From: an uncultured Alphaproteobacteria bacterium
GTDB taxonomy: Bacteria; Pseudomonadota; Alphaproteobacteria; RF32; CAG-239
Direction: 5' to 3'
Length of the DNA stretch: 64,000 nt
Assembly (NCBI GenBank): GCA_944391485.1
Contig: CALXTQ010000004.1
Coordinates: 62,001 to 126,000, forward strand
The translations under genes and the position numbers were made by a program. Under the pieces are notes generated by a model that ran no database searches, had not been told where the DNA came from, and saw only the letters and a program-made list of their open reading frames with translations. Position 1 is the stretch's first letter. Every line of letters starts with the position of its first letter. Positions 23,351 through 33,562 of this stretch are shown one piece after another.

Positions 23351-24629
23351 CTGTCCAACCGCCGAACGGATAGGTATAATCGTCTCCGGCTGACGAAGCG
23401 CTGACGGCCGGAGATTCCGCTGCCGGTTCTTCAGGCTCTTTGTCGCCGCTGCGACGCATTTCCGCCCATTCTTTCTTCAGATCATTCAATGTTTTCTGAG
23501 TGTTGGAGAATCGCGGACCATTTTCCTCTTCTTCGCCGGCGGGAGCGCTGATTTCGAATCTGGGGCCGCTTTCGGCTGCCGATCCGGACGCCTGATCGTC
23601 TCCGCCGGAAATTTCTATTTCATGAAATTTTTCTTCCTCAAAAACCGGCGCAGAAATCTTCGGCTCGGAGAAATTTTCCTCGTTTCCGGCGCTGCCAAAA
23701 CTGCGTTCCAGAGCTATGGAAAACGGATCCTTTTCCTCCGCGACCGCCGGACGAGGCGGCAAATCTTTTTCGCGGCGGCGGAACAGATTTATTCTGGAAA
23801 CAAAAGAACGGCTGTTGTCGTTTTCAGCCGCGGGCTTAACCGGAACCTCCCGGGCAACCGGCGCTTCAGGTTCGTGTTCGTCTTCCGCCGACGAGGAAAA
23901 AATCTGACTGTTTTGAGAAAATTCGCGGCTGCGGCGGATTTCGTCGGCAACAGGCGCAAAAATCGAATAGACTTTTCCGAAGACCCCCGTTTCGATAATC
24001 GCAATAAAAACACGCTCCTTGTCATGTTTTTCGAGAAGAGCCGTCAGGCTCTGATACCGGGCGCAGAATTCCAGCACCGTTCCGGCAATAACGTTATCGC
24101 GCTGCGATTTCTCAAAAATACGCATCTGAAAATTGGGCTGATTCTGATTAACCTCAATAATGACCTTGCCAAAAGCCCATTTGCCGCCGTTCTGAACCTT
24201 TGTCCACAAACGTTCGATCTGCTCGGCGGAAGCAATGCTGCACCGCTGGATCAGGTCGGCAATCAGTTCGTTCATGTCGGCAACAAACAAATCAAATTTG
24301 TTCAGAATAAAACCGTCTTTTATTTCCTGCTCGGCTTCCAGCATAATTCTGGCGACCAGATCCGTGTAGTCCTGATTTTTCTTCATCTGGCGGAAAAGCG
24401 TAAACAGATTGCTGTTGAAAGCGCGCAGCGACAAATACTGGCTGATATGGCCAAAGACCATCCACAACACAAACACCGGCAGGATAACAAAAGCCGCATA
24501 ACCTGACACGTCAAAAAAACCGAGGGCGCCGAAATCCTTTCCTCCCGTCTGGTCAACAACGTACATTACGGAAAAAATCAGCCAGGTTACCGATGAAAAC
24601 ACCGAAACAAAAAAAGCCAGAGCTAACAC
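23328..24629 (-). CDS. Membrane protein with long acidic disordered tail, unknown
   Basis: A 433-residue protein starting at GTG with AGGGAGG upstream. Two membrane segments lie at about residues 1-22 and 44-66 (AAFVILPVFVLWMVFGHIS). A folded region follows to about residue 235, rich in helices and with FAPVADEIRR at its end. Residues 240-433 are acidic, Pro/Ala/Glu/Ser-rich and probably disordered. No enzyme motif is seen. The gene overlaps yejA by 23 bp. A scaffold or envelope-organising role is possible; family unknown to me. Confidence 0.6.
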   Translation of the reverse strand: MLALAFFVSVFSSVTWLIFSVMYVVDQTGGKDFGALGFFDVSGYAAFVILPVFVLWMVFGHISQYLSLRAFNSNLFTLFRQMKKNQDYTDLVARIMLEAEQEIKDGFILNKFDLFVADMNELIADLIQRCSIASAEQIERLWTKVQNGGKWAFGKVIIEVNQNQPNFQMRIFEKSQRDNVIAGTVLEFCARYQSLTALLEKHDKERVFIAIIETGVFGKVYSIFAPVADEIRRSREFSQNSQIFSSSAEDEHEPEAPVAREVPVKPAAENDNSRSFVSRINLFRRREKDLPPRPAVAEEKDPFSIALERSFGSAGNEENFSEPKISAPVFEEEKFHEIEISGGDDQASGSAAESGPRFEISAPAGEEEENGPRFSNTQKTLNDLKKEWAEMRRSGDKEPEEPAAESPAVSASSAGDDYTYPFGGWTDETNYKR

Positions 24630-24831
24630 GTGCTGCCTCCCTTCAGCTATGAAATTTTAATTAATACTATTCGCATTCTGCGGATAATTCAATTAAAATG
24701 TTTCAGCTATCCTTAGCTTTCCGAACAAAAGACGCGGCTTTAATCAACAATAATCAAAAATAAGAGTCGAAATTTTGATTAAATTATGCTATGAAATTTT
24801 TTCAGTAGTTAATTATTGAAGAGAATTTTAG

Positions 24832-25800
24832 ATGAACAACAGCAATACCATGGTTTTGGACTTTGAAAAAAATATCGTTGAAATCGAAGCTAAAATCGAG
24901 AGCCTGAAGCTTCTCGCACAGGACGAAGATGTCGATATTGCCCAAGAGGTCAACCGTTTACAGCAGAAACTCGAGAAACAAGTGAAACAATCATACGCAA
25001 ACCTGACTCCCTGGCAGAAATGCCAGGTGGCACGTCATCCTGATCGTCCGCACTGTCTGGATTATGTCCATGCCCTTATTGAAGACTTTACGCCGTTGTG
25101 CGGCGACAGGGTCTTTGCCGATGACGAGGCTATGATCGGCGGCATCGGACGCTTTAAAAACATTTCCGTCGTTGTTCTCGGACAGGAAAAAGGGCGCGAT
25201 CTTGAAACCCGTATGAAACACAATTTCGGCATGGCCAAGCCCGAAGGCTACCGTAAGGCGCAAAGACTAATGACCCTGGCCGACAAATTCAATATGCCGG
25301 TAATTGCTTTTGTTGACACGGCCGGCGCTTATCCGGGCATTGAGGCGGAAGCCCGCGGTCAAGCGGAAGCCATCGCCTCAACAATCCAGAAATGCCTGCA
25401 GATCAAAGTGCCTCTGGTTTCGGTCGTCATCGGCGAAGGCGGATCCGGCGGCGCCATTGCCATTGCCACGGCCAACAGAATCCTCATGCTCGAAAACTCG
25501 ATTTACTCCGTCATTTCGCCCGAAGGCTGCGCCTCAATTCTGTGGCGGTCGGCGGACAAGGTCAAAGAAGCGACGGAAGCTTTGCGGCTGACGGCTCAGG
25601 ACCTGAAAAAATTTGGCGTTATTGACGAAATCATCAAGGAACCTCTCGGCGGCGCTCACCGCGATGCCAAAACAACCATAGAACGCGTCGGCGACGCTTT
25701 GCTGAGAAACCTTAAGGAACTGCTGCCCTTAAGCGGCGAAGAGCTGAAGAAACAGCGCAACGACAAGTTTTTGGCCATGGGCCGCAATCTTCCGGATTAA
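24832..25800 (+). CDS. accA: Acetyl-CoA carboxylase carboxyltransferase subunit alpha
   Basis: A 322-residue subunit that, with AccD, moves the carboxyl group from biotin to acetyl-CoA, the first step of fatty acid synthesis. Seen: the N-terminal helix pair ([29 protein letters not shown]), [14 protein letters not shown], the crotonase-like core with [35 protein letters not shown] and [11 protein letters not shown], which line the acetyl-CoA site. AccD is encoded 2.3 kb downstream at 28134 on the same strand. The ATG at 24832 is used; MVLDFEK at 24850 is an alternative. Confidence 0.96.
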   Translation: MNNSNTMVLDFEKNIVEIEAKIESLKLLAQDEDVDIAQEVNRLQQKLEKQVKQSYANLTPWQKCQVARHPDRPHCLDYVHALIEDFTPLCGDRVFADDEAMIGGIGRFKNISVVVLGQEKGRDLETRMKHNFGMAKPEGYRKAQRLMTLADKFNMPVIAFVDTAGAYPGIEAEARGQAEAIASTIQKCLQIKVPLVSVVIGEGGSGGAIAIATANRILMLENSIYSVISPEGCASILWRSADKVKEATEALRLTAQDLKKFGVIDEIIKEPLGGAHRDAKTTIERVGDALLRNLKELLPLSGEELKKQRNDKFLAMGRNLPD

Positions 25801-25809
25801 GGAACGTCT

Positions 25810-26958
25810 ATGCTGCAACAACTGTCCGCAAATGCCGATCTTCTGCTGCTGATTCTGGCGGCAGCGGTTTGCGTGATGCTTGTGTTTATTCTGGCTGTGC
25901 TGCTCCGCGGCAAAAATTCGAAAAATGTTCAGAATCTGGCGGAAACACTTTTCCGCGGGCAGGCTGAACTTGCCGGCAGGCTGTCTCAGCTGACGGAAAG
26001 CAGTTTGAACCAACAATCAAAAATCGCTCAGGCAATCGACGAACAGCGTCTGTCCGTGCTCAAAATGATGGACGAAAAGCTGCTGCAGGTTACCAAAAGC
26101 GTCGGCGAAGGCCTACAGAAATCAACGACGCAAACGACGGAAACGCTGCATGATCTGAGAGAACGTCTGGCAAAAATAGACGTTGCTCAGCAAAAAATAT
26201 CTTCTTTGTCAGAACAGGTCGTTTCTTTGCAGGAGGTTCTTTCCAACAAACAGGCCCGCGGCGCTTTCGGCGAAATCCAGCTGAACGATCTGGTTACGTC
26301 GATCCTGCCGCCGTCGGCTTACGAATTTCAGGTCGTGCTGTCCAACCAGAAACGCGCTGACTGCGTGTTAAGACTTCCTAATCCGCCGGGAACCATCGTT
26401 ATTGACTCGAAATTTCCGCTTGAAAGTTATCAGGCCCTGAGAATGGCAGCCTCAGACAGGGAAAAGCTGGAGGCGGAAAGATTTTTTAAAGCCTCCGTCC
26501 TCAAACACATCAAAGACATTGCCGAAAAATATATTATTCCCGGAGAAACGGCTGAATCCGCCTTGATGTTTTTGCCGAGCGAGGCAATTTATGCCGAATT
26601 GCATTCAAACTTTACGGACGTGGTTGAAACTTCCTACCGTTCAAAAGTATGGATTGTTTCGCCGACAACCCTTATGGCAACGTTAAACACCGTCCGGGCA
26701 ATTCTGAAGGATGCCAGAATGAGAGAAATGGCCGGCGTCATTCAAAAAGAAGTGGGCGTTCTGGTCGAGGATATCGGCCGGCTGGATGACAGGATCGAAA
26801 ATCTGTCCAAGCATTTTGACATGGCTAGCCGGGACATCGGCGATATCAAAGTATCGTCGGGAAAGATATCGCGCCGGATTGAAAGAATTGAAGACCTGCA
26901 GCTGGGAGAAGGCGAGAAGCCGATTTCTCTGGAGCATACCGCCGTCAACGAAAACTAA
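25810..26958 (+). CDS. rmuC: DNA recombination protein RmuC homologue
   Basis: A 382-residue protein of the RmuC family, a predicted membrane-tethered nuclease that limits DNA inversions. Residues 8-32 are a membrane segment (LLLLILAAAVCVMLVFILAVLL). A coiled coil follows (about 40-145). The PD-(D/E)xK-like domain includes GAFGEIQLNDLV, VLSNQKRADCVLRLP, IVIDSKFPLESY (acidic and Lys residues of the site) and MFLPSEAIYAEL. It starts 9 bp after accA and is probably cotranscribed with it. Confidence 0.92.
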   Translation: MLQQLSANADLLLLILAAAVCVMLVFILAVLLRGKNSKNVQNLAETLFRGQAELAGRLSQLTESSLNQQSKIAQAIDEQRLSVLKMMDEKLLQVTKSVGEGLQKSTTQTTETLHDLRERLAKIDVAQQKISSLSEQVVSLQEVLSNKQARGAFGEIQLNDLVTSILPPSAYEFQVVLSNQKRADCVLRLPNPPGTIVIDSKFPLESYQALRMAASDREKLEAERFFKASVLKHIKDIAEKYIIPGETAESALMFLPSEAIYAELHSNFTDVVETSYRSKVWIVSPTTLMATLNTVRAILKDARMREMAGVIQKEVGVLVEDIGRLDDRIENLSKHFDMASRDIGDIKVSSGKISRRIERIEDLQLGEGEKPISLEHTAVNEN

Positions 26959-27346
26959 GATCCGCCCGTTTTTTTAACGGGCAAATGCAATCCGTAAATC
27001 ATTTCTTTACGACGGGGTTATTATTTCACATTTGCCTATCTATCATTTATTATATAAAAAGAAAAGAAGACGGAAGACGCCGGTCGCCCCGGACTGCGGC
27101 AGACTTTTCCGGCGCTGACGGCTGACAGAACTTGACGGCATACACCGGGCAACGATTTTCAGGAAGACAGATTTTGACGGCGGGCGGCAGATGTTTTCTG
27201 CGCTGCGCAGGATACGGATAAAGTGATTTTTTTTTGGATAAGTCGGCGAAACATTTTGGCTTTTTTTTAAAGAGGTCTATTGATTTATAAATCAAAACCA
27301 GATAGATTAAAGCGAAACAAAATAAAATATTCAAAGAGGTAAAGAA
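26959..27346 (+). other. Intergenic region between rmuC and ihfB
   Basis: A hairpin GCCCGTT-TTTTT-AACGGGC at 26964-26982 follows the rmuC stop, but no T-run follows, so it is a poor terminator. The rest is mixed-composition DNA with a T/A-rich part at 27220-27320 that probably holds the ihfB promoter. No convincing gene on either strand. Confidence 0.4.
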
Positions 27347-27631
27347 GTGACTAAATCAGAATTAATCGAAAGAGTAGCAAGCAAAAATCCGCATCTTATG
27401 CTCAAAGACGTCGAGAGAATTGTGAATGTTATTTTTGAAAAGATTACCAGCTCCCTGGCCAAAGGCGAAAGAGTCGAGTTCAGGGGCTTCGGGGCATTTT
27501 CGGTTCGCAAACGTTCTCCCCGCATTGCAAAAAATCCCCGCACGGGAGAACAGGTTAAGGTAGAAGAAAGAAATATCCCCCACTTCAAAACCGGAAAACA
27601 GCTGCATGAACTGTTGAACAAGAAAGGTTAA
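27347..27631 (+). CDS. ihfB: Integration host factor subunit beta (HU/IHF family)
   Basis: A 94-residue HU/IHF family DNA-bending protein, GTG start with AGAGG upstream. Family signature: GRGEV-like GERVEFRGFGAFSVRKR followed by the DNA-arm tip RIAKNPRTGEQVKVEERNIPHFKTGKQL. The start TKSELIERVASKNPHL and PHFKTGKQLHELLN at the C-terminus point to the IHF beta branch rather than HU. It works as a heterodimer with IHF alpha, not found in this window. It is followed by the LapA-domain gene after 25 bp. Confidence 0.9.
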   Translation: MTKSELIERVASKNPHLMLKDVERIVNVIFEKITSSLAKGERVEFRGFGAFSVRKRSPRIAKNPRTGEQVKVEERNIPHFKTGKQLHELLNKKG

Positions 27632-27656
27632 CCGCTTTCAGGAAAGGGCTTTTGCC

Positions 27657-28055
27657 ATGAGTTTCTTAAGGATGCTGATAAGTCTGCCCATTATTATCGT
27701 TATATTGGTTTTCGCCTTTGTAAATAACGAAATGGCAACTTTTAATCTGTGGCCGTTTTATATAGAAGTAACGGTTTCCTTAAGCGTGGCAATCGTCTTT
27801 TTCATTCTCTTCGGGTTTGTTCTGGGCAAGCTGAGTTCGTGGATGTCTTATGCTCCTATCCGGGCCCAGCTGCGCCGGCAGAGAAAGGAAAACAAAAAAC
27901 TCAACAAGGAACAGCAGAAACTGGCAGAAAAGGTCAGCGGTCTGCAGGAAAATATCGAAACGCTTAAAGCCGCGGAACCCAAAACTCTAAAACCCGGCCT
28001 TAAAGACAGACTTAAAAACCTTTTTAAAAGCAAAAACGGTTCCGTCGCCGATTAA
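27657..28055 (+). CDS. LapA (DUF1049) domain membrane protein
   Basis: A 132-residue inner-membrane protein. Two membrane segments (about residues 5-23 and 40-62) with the short conserved turn NNEMATFNLWPF between them match the LapA/DUF1049 domain, linked in other bacteria to lipopolysaccharide assembly control. The C-terminal half is a basic coiled coil (LRRQRKENKKLNKEQQK onward). The position directly behind ihfB is the common arrangement of this gene in proteobacteria. The partner LapB is not in the window. Confidence 0.85.
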   Translation: MSFLRMLISLPIIIVILVFAFVNNEMATFNLWPFYIEVTVSLSVAIVFFILFGFVLGKLSSWMSYAPIRAQLRRQRKENKKLNKEQQKLAEKVSGLQENIETLKAAEPKTLKPGLKDRLKNLFKSKNGSVAD

Positions 28056-28133
28056 CTTATCCATAAAAGACTGGATTTATTCCCAAAATATGCTAATACT
28101 GGTTTCATGTTTTAACAATAATGGTACATCAAA

Positions 28134-29015
28134 ATGAATTGGCTTACAGATTTCGTACGACCGAAAATTAAAAAAATCACCCCGAAGGAAATAGCTGACA
28201 ACCTTTGGGTCAAATGTCCCGTCTGCGGACAAATGCTTTTTTCCAAAGAAATGAAAAAAAGCCTGTATGTCTGCACAAAATGCGGACATCATCTGCGTCT
28301 GTACATTGACAAACGATTGAAAATGCTTTTCGACGGCGGAGAATATAATGAAATTTCACTGCCCAAGCTGAAAGAAGATCCTCTGAAATTCAAAGATTCC
28401 AAAAAATACACGGAACGCCTTAAATCATATCGCAAAGCGACAGAAAATGACGACGCCATCAAAGTTGCCACCGGAGAAATCGGCGGCATTACCTGCGTTG
28501 TCGCGGCTTTGGATTTTTCGTTCATGGGCGGATCTATGGGAACGGCCGTCGGGGAAGGTATTGTCAAAGCTGCAGATCTGGCCATCAAGGGAAATTACCC
28601 GTTGATTACGGTTGCCGCTTCCGGCGGAGCGCGTATGCAGGAAGGTATTTTATCCCTGATGCAAATGGCCCGCACAACCGCTGCCGTTAATATGGTCAAG
28701 GAGAAAGGGCTGCCCTTTATCTCTATTCTGACAGATCCGACCACAGGCGGCGTTTCAGCCTCTTTTGCCATGCTCGGCGATGTTCATATTGCCGAAAAGG
28801 GCTGCGTTATCGGTTTTGCTGGCGCCAGAGTTATTGAACAGACCATCCGGGAAAAACTGCCGGACGGCTTCCAGCGCGCCGAATATCTGAAAGAGCACGG
28901 CATGGTCGATATTGTCTGCACCCGCGATGAGCTCAAAAACGAACTGGTGAAAGTTATCAGTATTCTGACCCATAACAAACCTCGGCTCAACACGCCGCTG
29001 ATTGACAATAAATAA
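28134..29015 (+). CDS. accD: Acetyl-CoA carboxylase carboxyltransferase subunit beta
   Basis: A 293-residue AccD. The N-terminal zinc ribbon has Cys pairs CPVC and CTKC (about residues 28-31 and 47-50). The crotonase-like core carries KVATGEIGGITCVVAALDFSF, GSMGTAVGEGIVKAAD, ASGGARMQEGILSLMQMA, TDPTTGGVSASFAMLGD and GFAGARVIEQTIREKLP, which form the biotin and acetyl-CoA sites with AccA. In many alphaproteobacteria folC follows accD; here a 318-bp gap and an unrelated gene follow. Confidence 0.97.
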   Translation: MNWLTDFVRPKIKKITPKEIADNLWVKCPVCGQMLFSKEMKKSLYVCTKCGHHLRLYIDKRLKMLFDGGEYNEISLPKLKEDPLKFKDSKKYTERLKSYRKATENDDAIKVATGEIGGITCVVAALDFSFMGGSMGTAVGEGIVKAADLAIKGNYPLITVAASGGARMQEGILSLMQMARTTAAVNMVKEKGLPFISILTDPTTGGVSASFAMLGDVHIAEKGCVIGFAGARVIEQTIREKLPDGFQRAEYLKEHGMVDIVCTRDELKNELVKVISILTHNKPRLNTPLIDNK

Positions 29016-29333
29016 ACCTGAAAAAATTCCCGGTTCGCACGGAAAATCTGCTGCAGAATCTGTGGTCTGGAAGATTTTGGCGGCCGGGAAAATCAGTTTT
29101 TAAAGCTTTCCGGAATGCCCTTGAGGCTGATTACCGGCGGCAATTCGGATTTTCAGGATTTCCGGCAGTCAATCGGGCATAGATCCGGTATTTAGTTTCG
29201 AAGGCGGCCGGACTTTTATTTCGGTTTATCTTGCGAATCAGGATGTCTTTTTCTTCTCCGATAAAATTAACTTTTATTAAATGAAAATCGTGGCATAATA
29301 CAGCATTAGACTTTTTTGCTGTGGGAAATATTC
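29016..29333 (+). other. Intergenic region after accD
   Basis: No gene is supported in these 318 bp on either strand. Short imperfect repeats of CCGG-rich sequence (CCGGAAT, CCGGCGG, CCGGCAG, CCGGTAT) occur between 29100 and 29200. An A/T-rich stretch at 29265-29310, including GGCATAATAC, probably holds the promoter of the phosphorylase gene. Confidence 0.35.
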
Positions 29334-30830
29334 ATGCTGACTCTAAAACATTTGCCGATTAATTCGTTTAATGAGAATTTGGCATATATTCACAAAGATT
29401 GTGTGGCCTATAAGGTTGATGACATAAAGACTCTAACCAAAATCGAGATTCACGGCGGCGTTAAAACCGTATTCGCGTTTTTGCAGGTTGTTGACGACGC
29501 CCGGCTGGTCAAACCGACCGAGTTGGCGTTGAACAGCGAAGCTTTCCGGCAGATAAACCTTCCCGAAGGAGCAAATATCTCCATTACGTTATCGCCGCCG
29601 CCGCCAAGTCTTGCTTCCATTAAAAGAAAAATCGCCGGCAATATTCTCAGTTCCGGTGAATACAGCGCCATTATCAACGATATTGCCTCCCGCCGTTATT
29701 CCAATATGGATATTGCCTCTTTTCTGGTGGCCAGCGGTTCGTTTATGAGCGCGCCCGAAGTCTTGTCCCTAACAGAAGCCTTAATCGGCGACAAAGTAAT
29801 CCACTGGGACAATGAAAGTATTGTTGTCGACTGCCACTGTCTGGGCGGCGTTCCCGGAAACAAAACCGACATTATCATAACATCCATTGTAGCCGCTTAC
29901 GGTCTGCCCATTCCCAAAACAGCCTCAAGATCTCTTACTTCCTGCGCCGGCGTCGCCGACACCATGAGCGTTTTGGCCAATGTTGATCTGGATGAAAAGA
30001 CACTCAAGGCTTTGGTAAAGGAAAACCGCGGCGCAATCGTCTGTTACGACGGTCTGGATATCGCCGAAGCCAACAAGATGGTATCTTCCGTGGAAAGACA
30101 AATTGGCATAACCCAGCAGGAGCATGTGGCAGCGTCCATTTTAGCCATTAAACTGTCAGCCGGCATCACGCATCTGGTGGTCGATATTCCCGTCGGTCCG
30201 AAATCGCGCATTAAGAATACCAATGAGGCCATGCGCTTGCGCAAACTGATTGAATATGTCGGAGATATGCTGTCTATTGAAATCGACGCCGTAATCACGG
30301 ACGGCAGCGAACCTATCGGTAACGGCGTCGGCGCCGTGCTGGAAGCGCGCGACGTTATGAAAGTTCTGCGCAATAAGGAAGACGCGCCGCAGGATCTGCG
30401 CGAAAAATCGCTGTTTCTGGCCGGGCGTATGCTGGAATTTGATCCCAAACTGCGCGGCGGACAAGGGTATCATGTTGCCAAAGAAATTCTTAATTCCGGA
30501 CGGGCCCTGGAGGTTATGAACCGTATCATTCACGCGCAGGGTAAAGCGCCGCAGCCGCAGCTCGGCCATCTGACCAGAGATATTGTCTCCAATGTCAGCG
30601 GCGTGGTTGAGGCAATTGACAATGCGCGCATCAATAAAATCGGCATCTGGGCCGGCGCCGGACAGTATCCGGGAGCGGGCCTCGACCTGCTGAAAAAGGT
30701 GGGCGACACAGTTGAACAGGGAGAGACGCTGTACCGGATTCATTCCTGTAATTCCACCGATTTCGCTTTTGCCAATTCGGTAGTCGACGGCTATACCGGG
30801 TATGAGATTTCCGGCCGCGGCGGCTATTAA
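29334..30830 (+). CDS. Thymidine phosphorylase family protein, archaeal-type long form
   Basis: 498 residues from the ATG at 29334, with GGGAAAT just upstream. The core matches nucleoside phosphorylase family 3: SNMDIASFLVAS, VDCHCLGGVPGNKTDIIITSIVAAYG (phosphate loop), SRSLTSCAGVADTMSVLANV, and the C-terminal beta hammerhead (GVVEAIDNARINKIGIWAGAG). A domain of about 85 residues precedes the core, as in the roughly 500-residue archaeal type enzymes that include AMP phosphorylases, and unlike the 440-residue DeoA. It could act on thymidine or AMP; the sequence does not decide. Single gene. Confidence 0.85.
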   Translation: MLTLKHLPINSFNENLAYIHKDCVAYKVDDIKTLTKIEIHGGVKTVFAFLQVVDDARLVKPTELALNSEAFRQINLPEGANISITLSPPPPSLASIKRKIAGNILSSGEYSAIINDIASRRYSNMDIASFLVASGSFMSAPEVLSLTEALIGDKVIHWDNESIVVDCHCLGGVPGNKTDIIITSIVAAYGLPIPKTASRSLTSCAGVADTMSVLANVDLDEKTLKALVKENRGAIVCYDGLDIAEANKMVSSVERQIGITQQEHVAASILAIKLSAGITHLVVDIPVGPKSRIKNTNEAMRLRKLIEYVGDMLSIEIDAVITDGSEPIGNGVGAVLEARDVMKVLRNKEDAPQDLREKSLFLAGRMLEFDPKLRGGQGYHVAKEILNSGRALEVMNRIIHAQGKAPQPQLGHLTRDIVSNVSGVVEAIDNARINKIGIWAGAGQYPGAGLDLLKKVGDTVEQGETLYRIHSCNSTDFAFANSVVDGYTGYEISGRGGY

Positions 30831-31002
30831 CGGATAGAAGAAATTGCCGGCCGCAGTCCCATGAGCAAAAAGTTTGCGGCCGCTTTGCGCGGACATTTTA
30901 CCGGTCAGACTGAAACTGCCGGTATTTTTTGAAATAATTGACTTTTTGTCAAAATTTTTATATTCTGTTTTTCGTAATATTAAATATATAACTTTTATAA
31001 TT

Positions 31003-31413
31003 ATGGAAGAAGAATTGGGACGGGCCTACCATTTGTCTGTAATAAGAAAACGACTGTGGTACGCCCCGTGGCGTAAAAAAACAATCGGGATTCGCTTCAA
31101 CATGTTTTTTATTCCGTTGAAGCAGCCTGCTCCCGCGATTTTTAACAAAGCTGTCCGCAAATGCGGCCGCTTGAAAATGTGGGGTAACAAAGGGCGTCTC
31201 GGATCAGACTGGAGCTGGCATATTATTTTTGACGAGAAAAACCGCATCGACGCATTTCTGACGGAAAACGGCGGCGAGGCGCTTCCCGACAAAGTGATGA
31301 GCGAAGACGGCGAAATATGCTATGCCAACGGCAATGTCCGGAATATCCCTCAAGGCGCGCTCAAATGCAAGAAATATCCATATCGTCCGCTGGTCAAGGC
31401 TGACAAGGGATAA
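31003..31413 (+). CDS. Hypothetical protein
   Basis: 136 residues from the ATG at 31003; the frame is open to 30874 but the earlier part is AT-rich and unlike protein. The sequence is rich in Arg, Lys and Trp (RKRLWYAPWRKKTIG, GSDWSWHIIFDEKNR) with no signal peptide or membrane segment. No family is recognised. It is followed by a strong terminator that separates it from the dnaK promoter. Confidence 0.55.
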   Translation: MEEELGRAYHLSVIRKRLWYAPWRKKTIGIRFNMFFIPLKQPAPAIFNKAVRKCGRLKMWGNKGRLGSDWSWHIIFDEKNRIDAFLTENGGEALPDKVMSEDGEICYANGNVRNIPQGALKCKKYPYRPLVKADKG

Positions 31414-31428
31414 TTTCGTAACTTTCCC

Positions 31429-31461
31429 AAGGTTCGAAACGTTTTGTTTCGAACCTTTTTG
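31429..31461 (+). terminator. Intrinsic terminator before dnaK
   Basis: AAGGTTCGAAAC-GTTTT-GTTTCGAACCTT, a perfect 12-bp stem followed by T residues. Confidence 0.92.
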
Positions 31462-31497
31462 CTGTCTTCAAAAAAATGCAAAAAAACTTTATCAAGA

Positions 31498-31529
31498 CTT
31501 GCTTATAAGTTTTCGGCTTCCTATATAAG
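31498..31529 (+). promoter_or_regulatory. RpoH (heat-shock) promoter of dnaK
   Basis: CTTG at 31498-31501, an 18-bp spacer, then CCTATATAAG at 31520-31529. This fully matches the alphaproteobacterial sigma-32 consensus CTTG-N17/18-CYTATNTNNG. It lies 49 bp before the dnaK start. Confidence 0.75.
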
Positions 31530-31578
31530 TTATCAGAAAGATTTGAATTATGACTTATACAACAAAGGAAACAAAATT

Positions 31579-33504
31579 ATGAGCAATAAAGTTATTGGTA
31601 TTGACTTAGGTACGACAAACTCCTGCTTTGCCGTTATGGAAGGCGGAGAGGCCAAAGTCCTGGAGAACTCCGAAGGTGCCCGCACAACGCCGTCCATGGT
31701 TGCGTTTACGGATACGGAAAGACTGGTCGGCGCTGCTGCAAAACGTCAGGCCGTTACTAATCCGGAAAACACGCTGTTTGCCATCAAACGTCTGATCGGC
31801 CGCCGTTTTAATTCTCCGGAGGTCGCCAAAGACCGCGAGCATGCTCCGTTCAAGATTGTTGAAGGAGACAACGGCGACGCCTGGGTCGAAGTAAAGGGAC
31901 AGAAATACGCTCCGTCGCAGATTTCGGCCATTGTTCTGCAAAAGATTAAGGAATATGCCGAAAGCTATCTGGGTGAAAAAATCGAAAAAGCCGTTATTAC
32001 CGTTCCGGCATATTTTAACGACTCTCAGCGTCAGGCAACGAAAGATGCCGGTAAAATCGCCGGACTGGACGTTCTGCGTATCATCAACGAGCCGACGGCA
32101 GCCGCTTTGGCTTACGGCCTTGATAAGAAGGCTAACGGCACCATTGCCGTTTATGACCTTGGCGGCGGTACGTTCGATATCTCCATTTTGGAAATCGGCG
32201 ACGGCGTTTTTGAGGTAAAATCCACCAACGGCGATACTTTCCTCGGCGGCGAAGATTTCGACCAGCGCATTGTCAACTATCTGGCTGACGAATTTAAGAA
32301 AGAATCCGGCATTGACCTGCGCGGCGACCGTCTGGCACTGCAGCGCCTGAAAGAAGCTGCCGAAAAAGCCAAAATCGAGCTGTCTTCCGCTACCCAGACC
32401 GACGTTAACCTGCCGTTTATCACGGCTGACGCAACCGGGCCGAAACACCTCAATATCAAGCTGACCCGCGCCAAACTGGAATCTCTGGTTGAAGATCTGA
32501 TTGACCGTACGGTTGAGCCGTGCAAAAAAGCTCTGGCCGACGCCGGATTAAAAGCCAGCGACATCAACGAAGTCATTCTGGTCGGCGGTATGACCCGTAT
32601 GCCCAAAGTACAGGAAAAAGTTAAGGAAATCTTCGGCAAAGAGCCGCACAAGGGCGTCAACCCGGACGAAGTTGTTGCCGTTGGTGCCGCTATTCAGGGC
32701 GGTGTGTTGATGGGTGATGTCAAAGACGTTCTGTTGCTGGACGTTACTCCGCTGTCTCTGGGTATTGAGACACTGGGCGGCGTCTTTACCAGACTGATCG
32801 ACCGCAACACCACCATTCCGACCCGCAAGTCGCAGGTCTTTTCGACGGCCGAAGACGGACAAACCGCGGTTACCATCCGCGTCTTCCAGGGCGAGCGCGA
32901 AATGGCAGCCGACAATAAACTGCTTGGTCAATTCGATTTGGTCGGTATTCCGCCGGCACCGCGCGGTATGCCGCAGATTGAAGTAACGTTTGACATCGAC
33001 GCCAACGGTATTGTTAATGTTTCGGCTAAAGACAAGGCGACCAACAAAGAACAGGCCATCCGTATTCAGGCCAGCGGCGGTTTGTCCGACGCGGATATCG
33101 AAAAGATGGTCAAAGACGCCGAAGCCAACGCCGAAGCCGACAAGCGCAAAAAAGAGCTGGTTGAAGCCAAGAATCAGGCCGAAGGATTGATTCATACTAC
33201 GGAAAAAACCCTGAAAGAAAACGGCGATAAGATCAGCGCCGCTGACAAAACAGCCATCGAAGACGCCATTAAGGCGCTGAAGACCGGCGTTGAAGCCGAA
33301 GATCTGTCGGTTATCAAAGAAAAGACAGAAGCTTTGATGCAGGCTTCCATGAAGCTCGGCGAAGCCATGTATAAACAGCAGGCTGAAGCAGCCGGCGCAC
33401 AGGGTGCCGCCGGTGCCGGAGCAGACGCCGGAACAGCTCAGAATGCGGGCGGCGATGAGAAAGTTGTTGACGCTGATTTTGAAGAAGTCAAAGACAACAA
33501 ATAA
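31579..33504 (+). CDS. dnaK: Chaperone DnaK (Hsp70)
   Basis: 641 residues from the ATG at 31579, with AAAGGAA about 9 bases upstream; an open extension to 31444 runs through the promoter and is not coding. Nucleotide-binding signatures: [32 protein letters not shown] and [14 protein letters not shown]. The substrate-binding domain starts near residue 385 ([14 protein letters not shown]), with the helical lid after about 505 and a Gly/Ala-rich tail ending in DADFEEVKD. DnaK folds proteins with DnaJ and GrpE. dnaJ is not directly downstream but lies 0.8 kb away on the opposite strand. Confidence 0.98.
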   Translation: MSNKVIGIDLGTTNSCFAVMEGGEAKVLENSEGARTTPSMVAFTDTERLVGAAAKRQAVTNPENTLFAIKRLIGRRFNSPEVAKDREHAPFKIVEGDNGDAWVEVKGQKYAPSQISAIVLQKIKEYAESYLGEKIEKAVITVPAYFNDSQRQATKDAGKIAGLDVLRIINEPTAAALAYGLDKKANGTIAVYDLGGGTFDISILEIGDGVFEVKSTNGDTFLGGEDFDQRIVNYLADEFKKESGIDLRGDRLALQRLKEAAEKAKIELSSATQTDVNLPFITADATGPKHLNIKLTRAKLESLVEDLIDRTVEPCKKALADAGLKASDINEVILVGGMTRMPKVQEKVKEIFGKEPHKGVNPDEVVAVGAAIQGGVLMGDVKDVLLLDVTPLSLGIETLGGVFTRLIDRNTTIPTRKSQVFSTAEDGQTAVTIRVFQGEREMAADNKLLGQFDLVGIPPAPRGMPQIEVTFDIDANGIVNVSAKDKATNKEQAIRIQASGGLSDADIEKMVKDAEANAEADKRKKELVEAKNQAEGLIHTTEKTLKENGDKISAADKTAIEDAIKALKTGVEAEDLSVIKEKTEALMQASMKLGEAMYKQQAEAAGAQGAAGAGADAGTAQNAGGDEKVVDADFEEVKDNK

Positions 33505-33521
33505 TTTTATTGCTCAAACAA

Positions 33522-33555
33522 AAAGCCCGGCTGCTATCGCAACCGGGTTTTTGTT
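33522..33555 (+). terminator. dnaK terminator
   Basis: AAGCCCGG and CCGGGTTT form a stem around a 12-base loop, followed by a T-rich run. Confidence 0.75.
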
Positions 33556-33562
33556 TTTTCTT

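Noticed and set aside
27050-27334. Minus-strand frame of 94 codons before ihfB
   Set aside because: Composition follows base composition (Lys/Pro/Arg mixture) with no ribosome site; it would cover the ihfB promoter.
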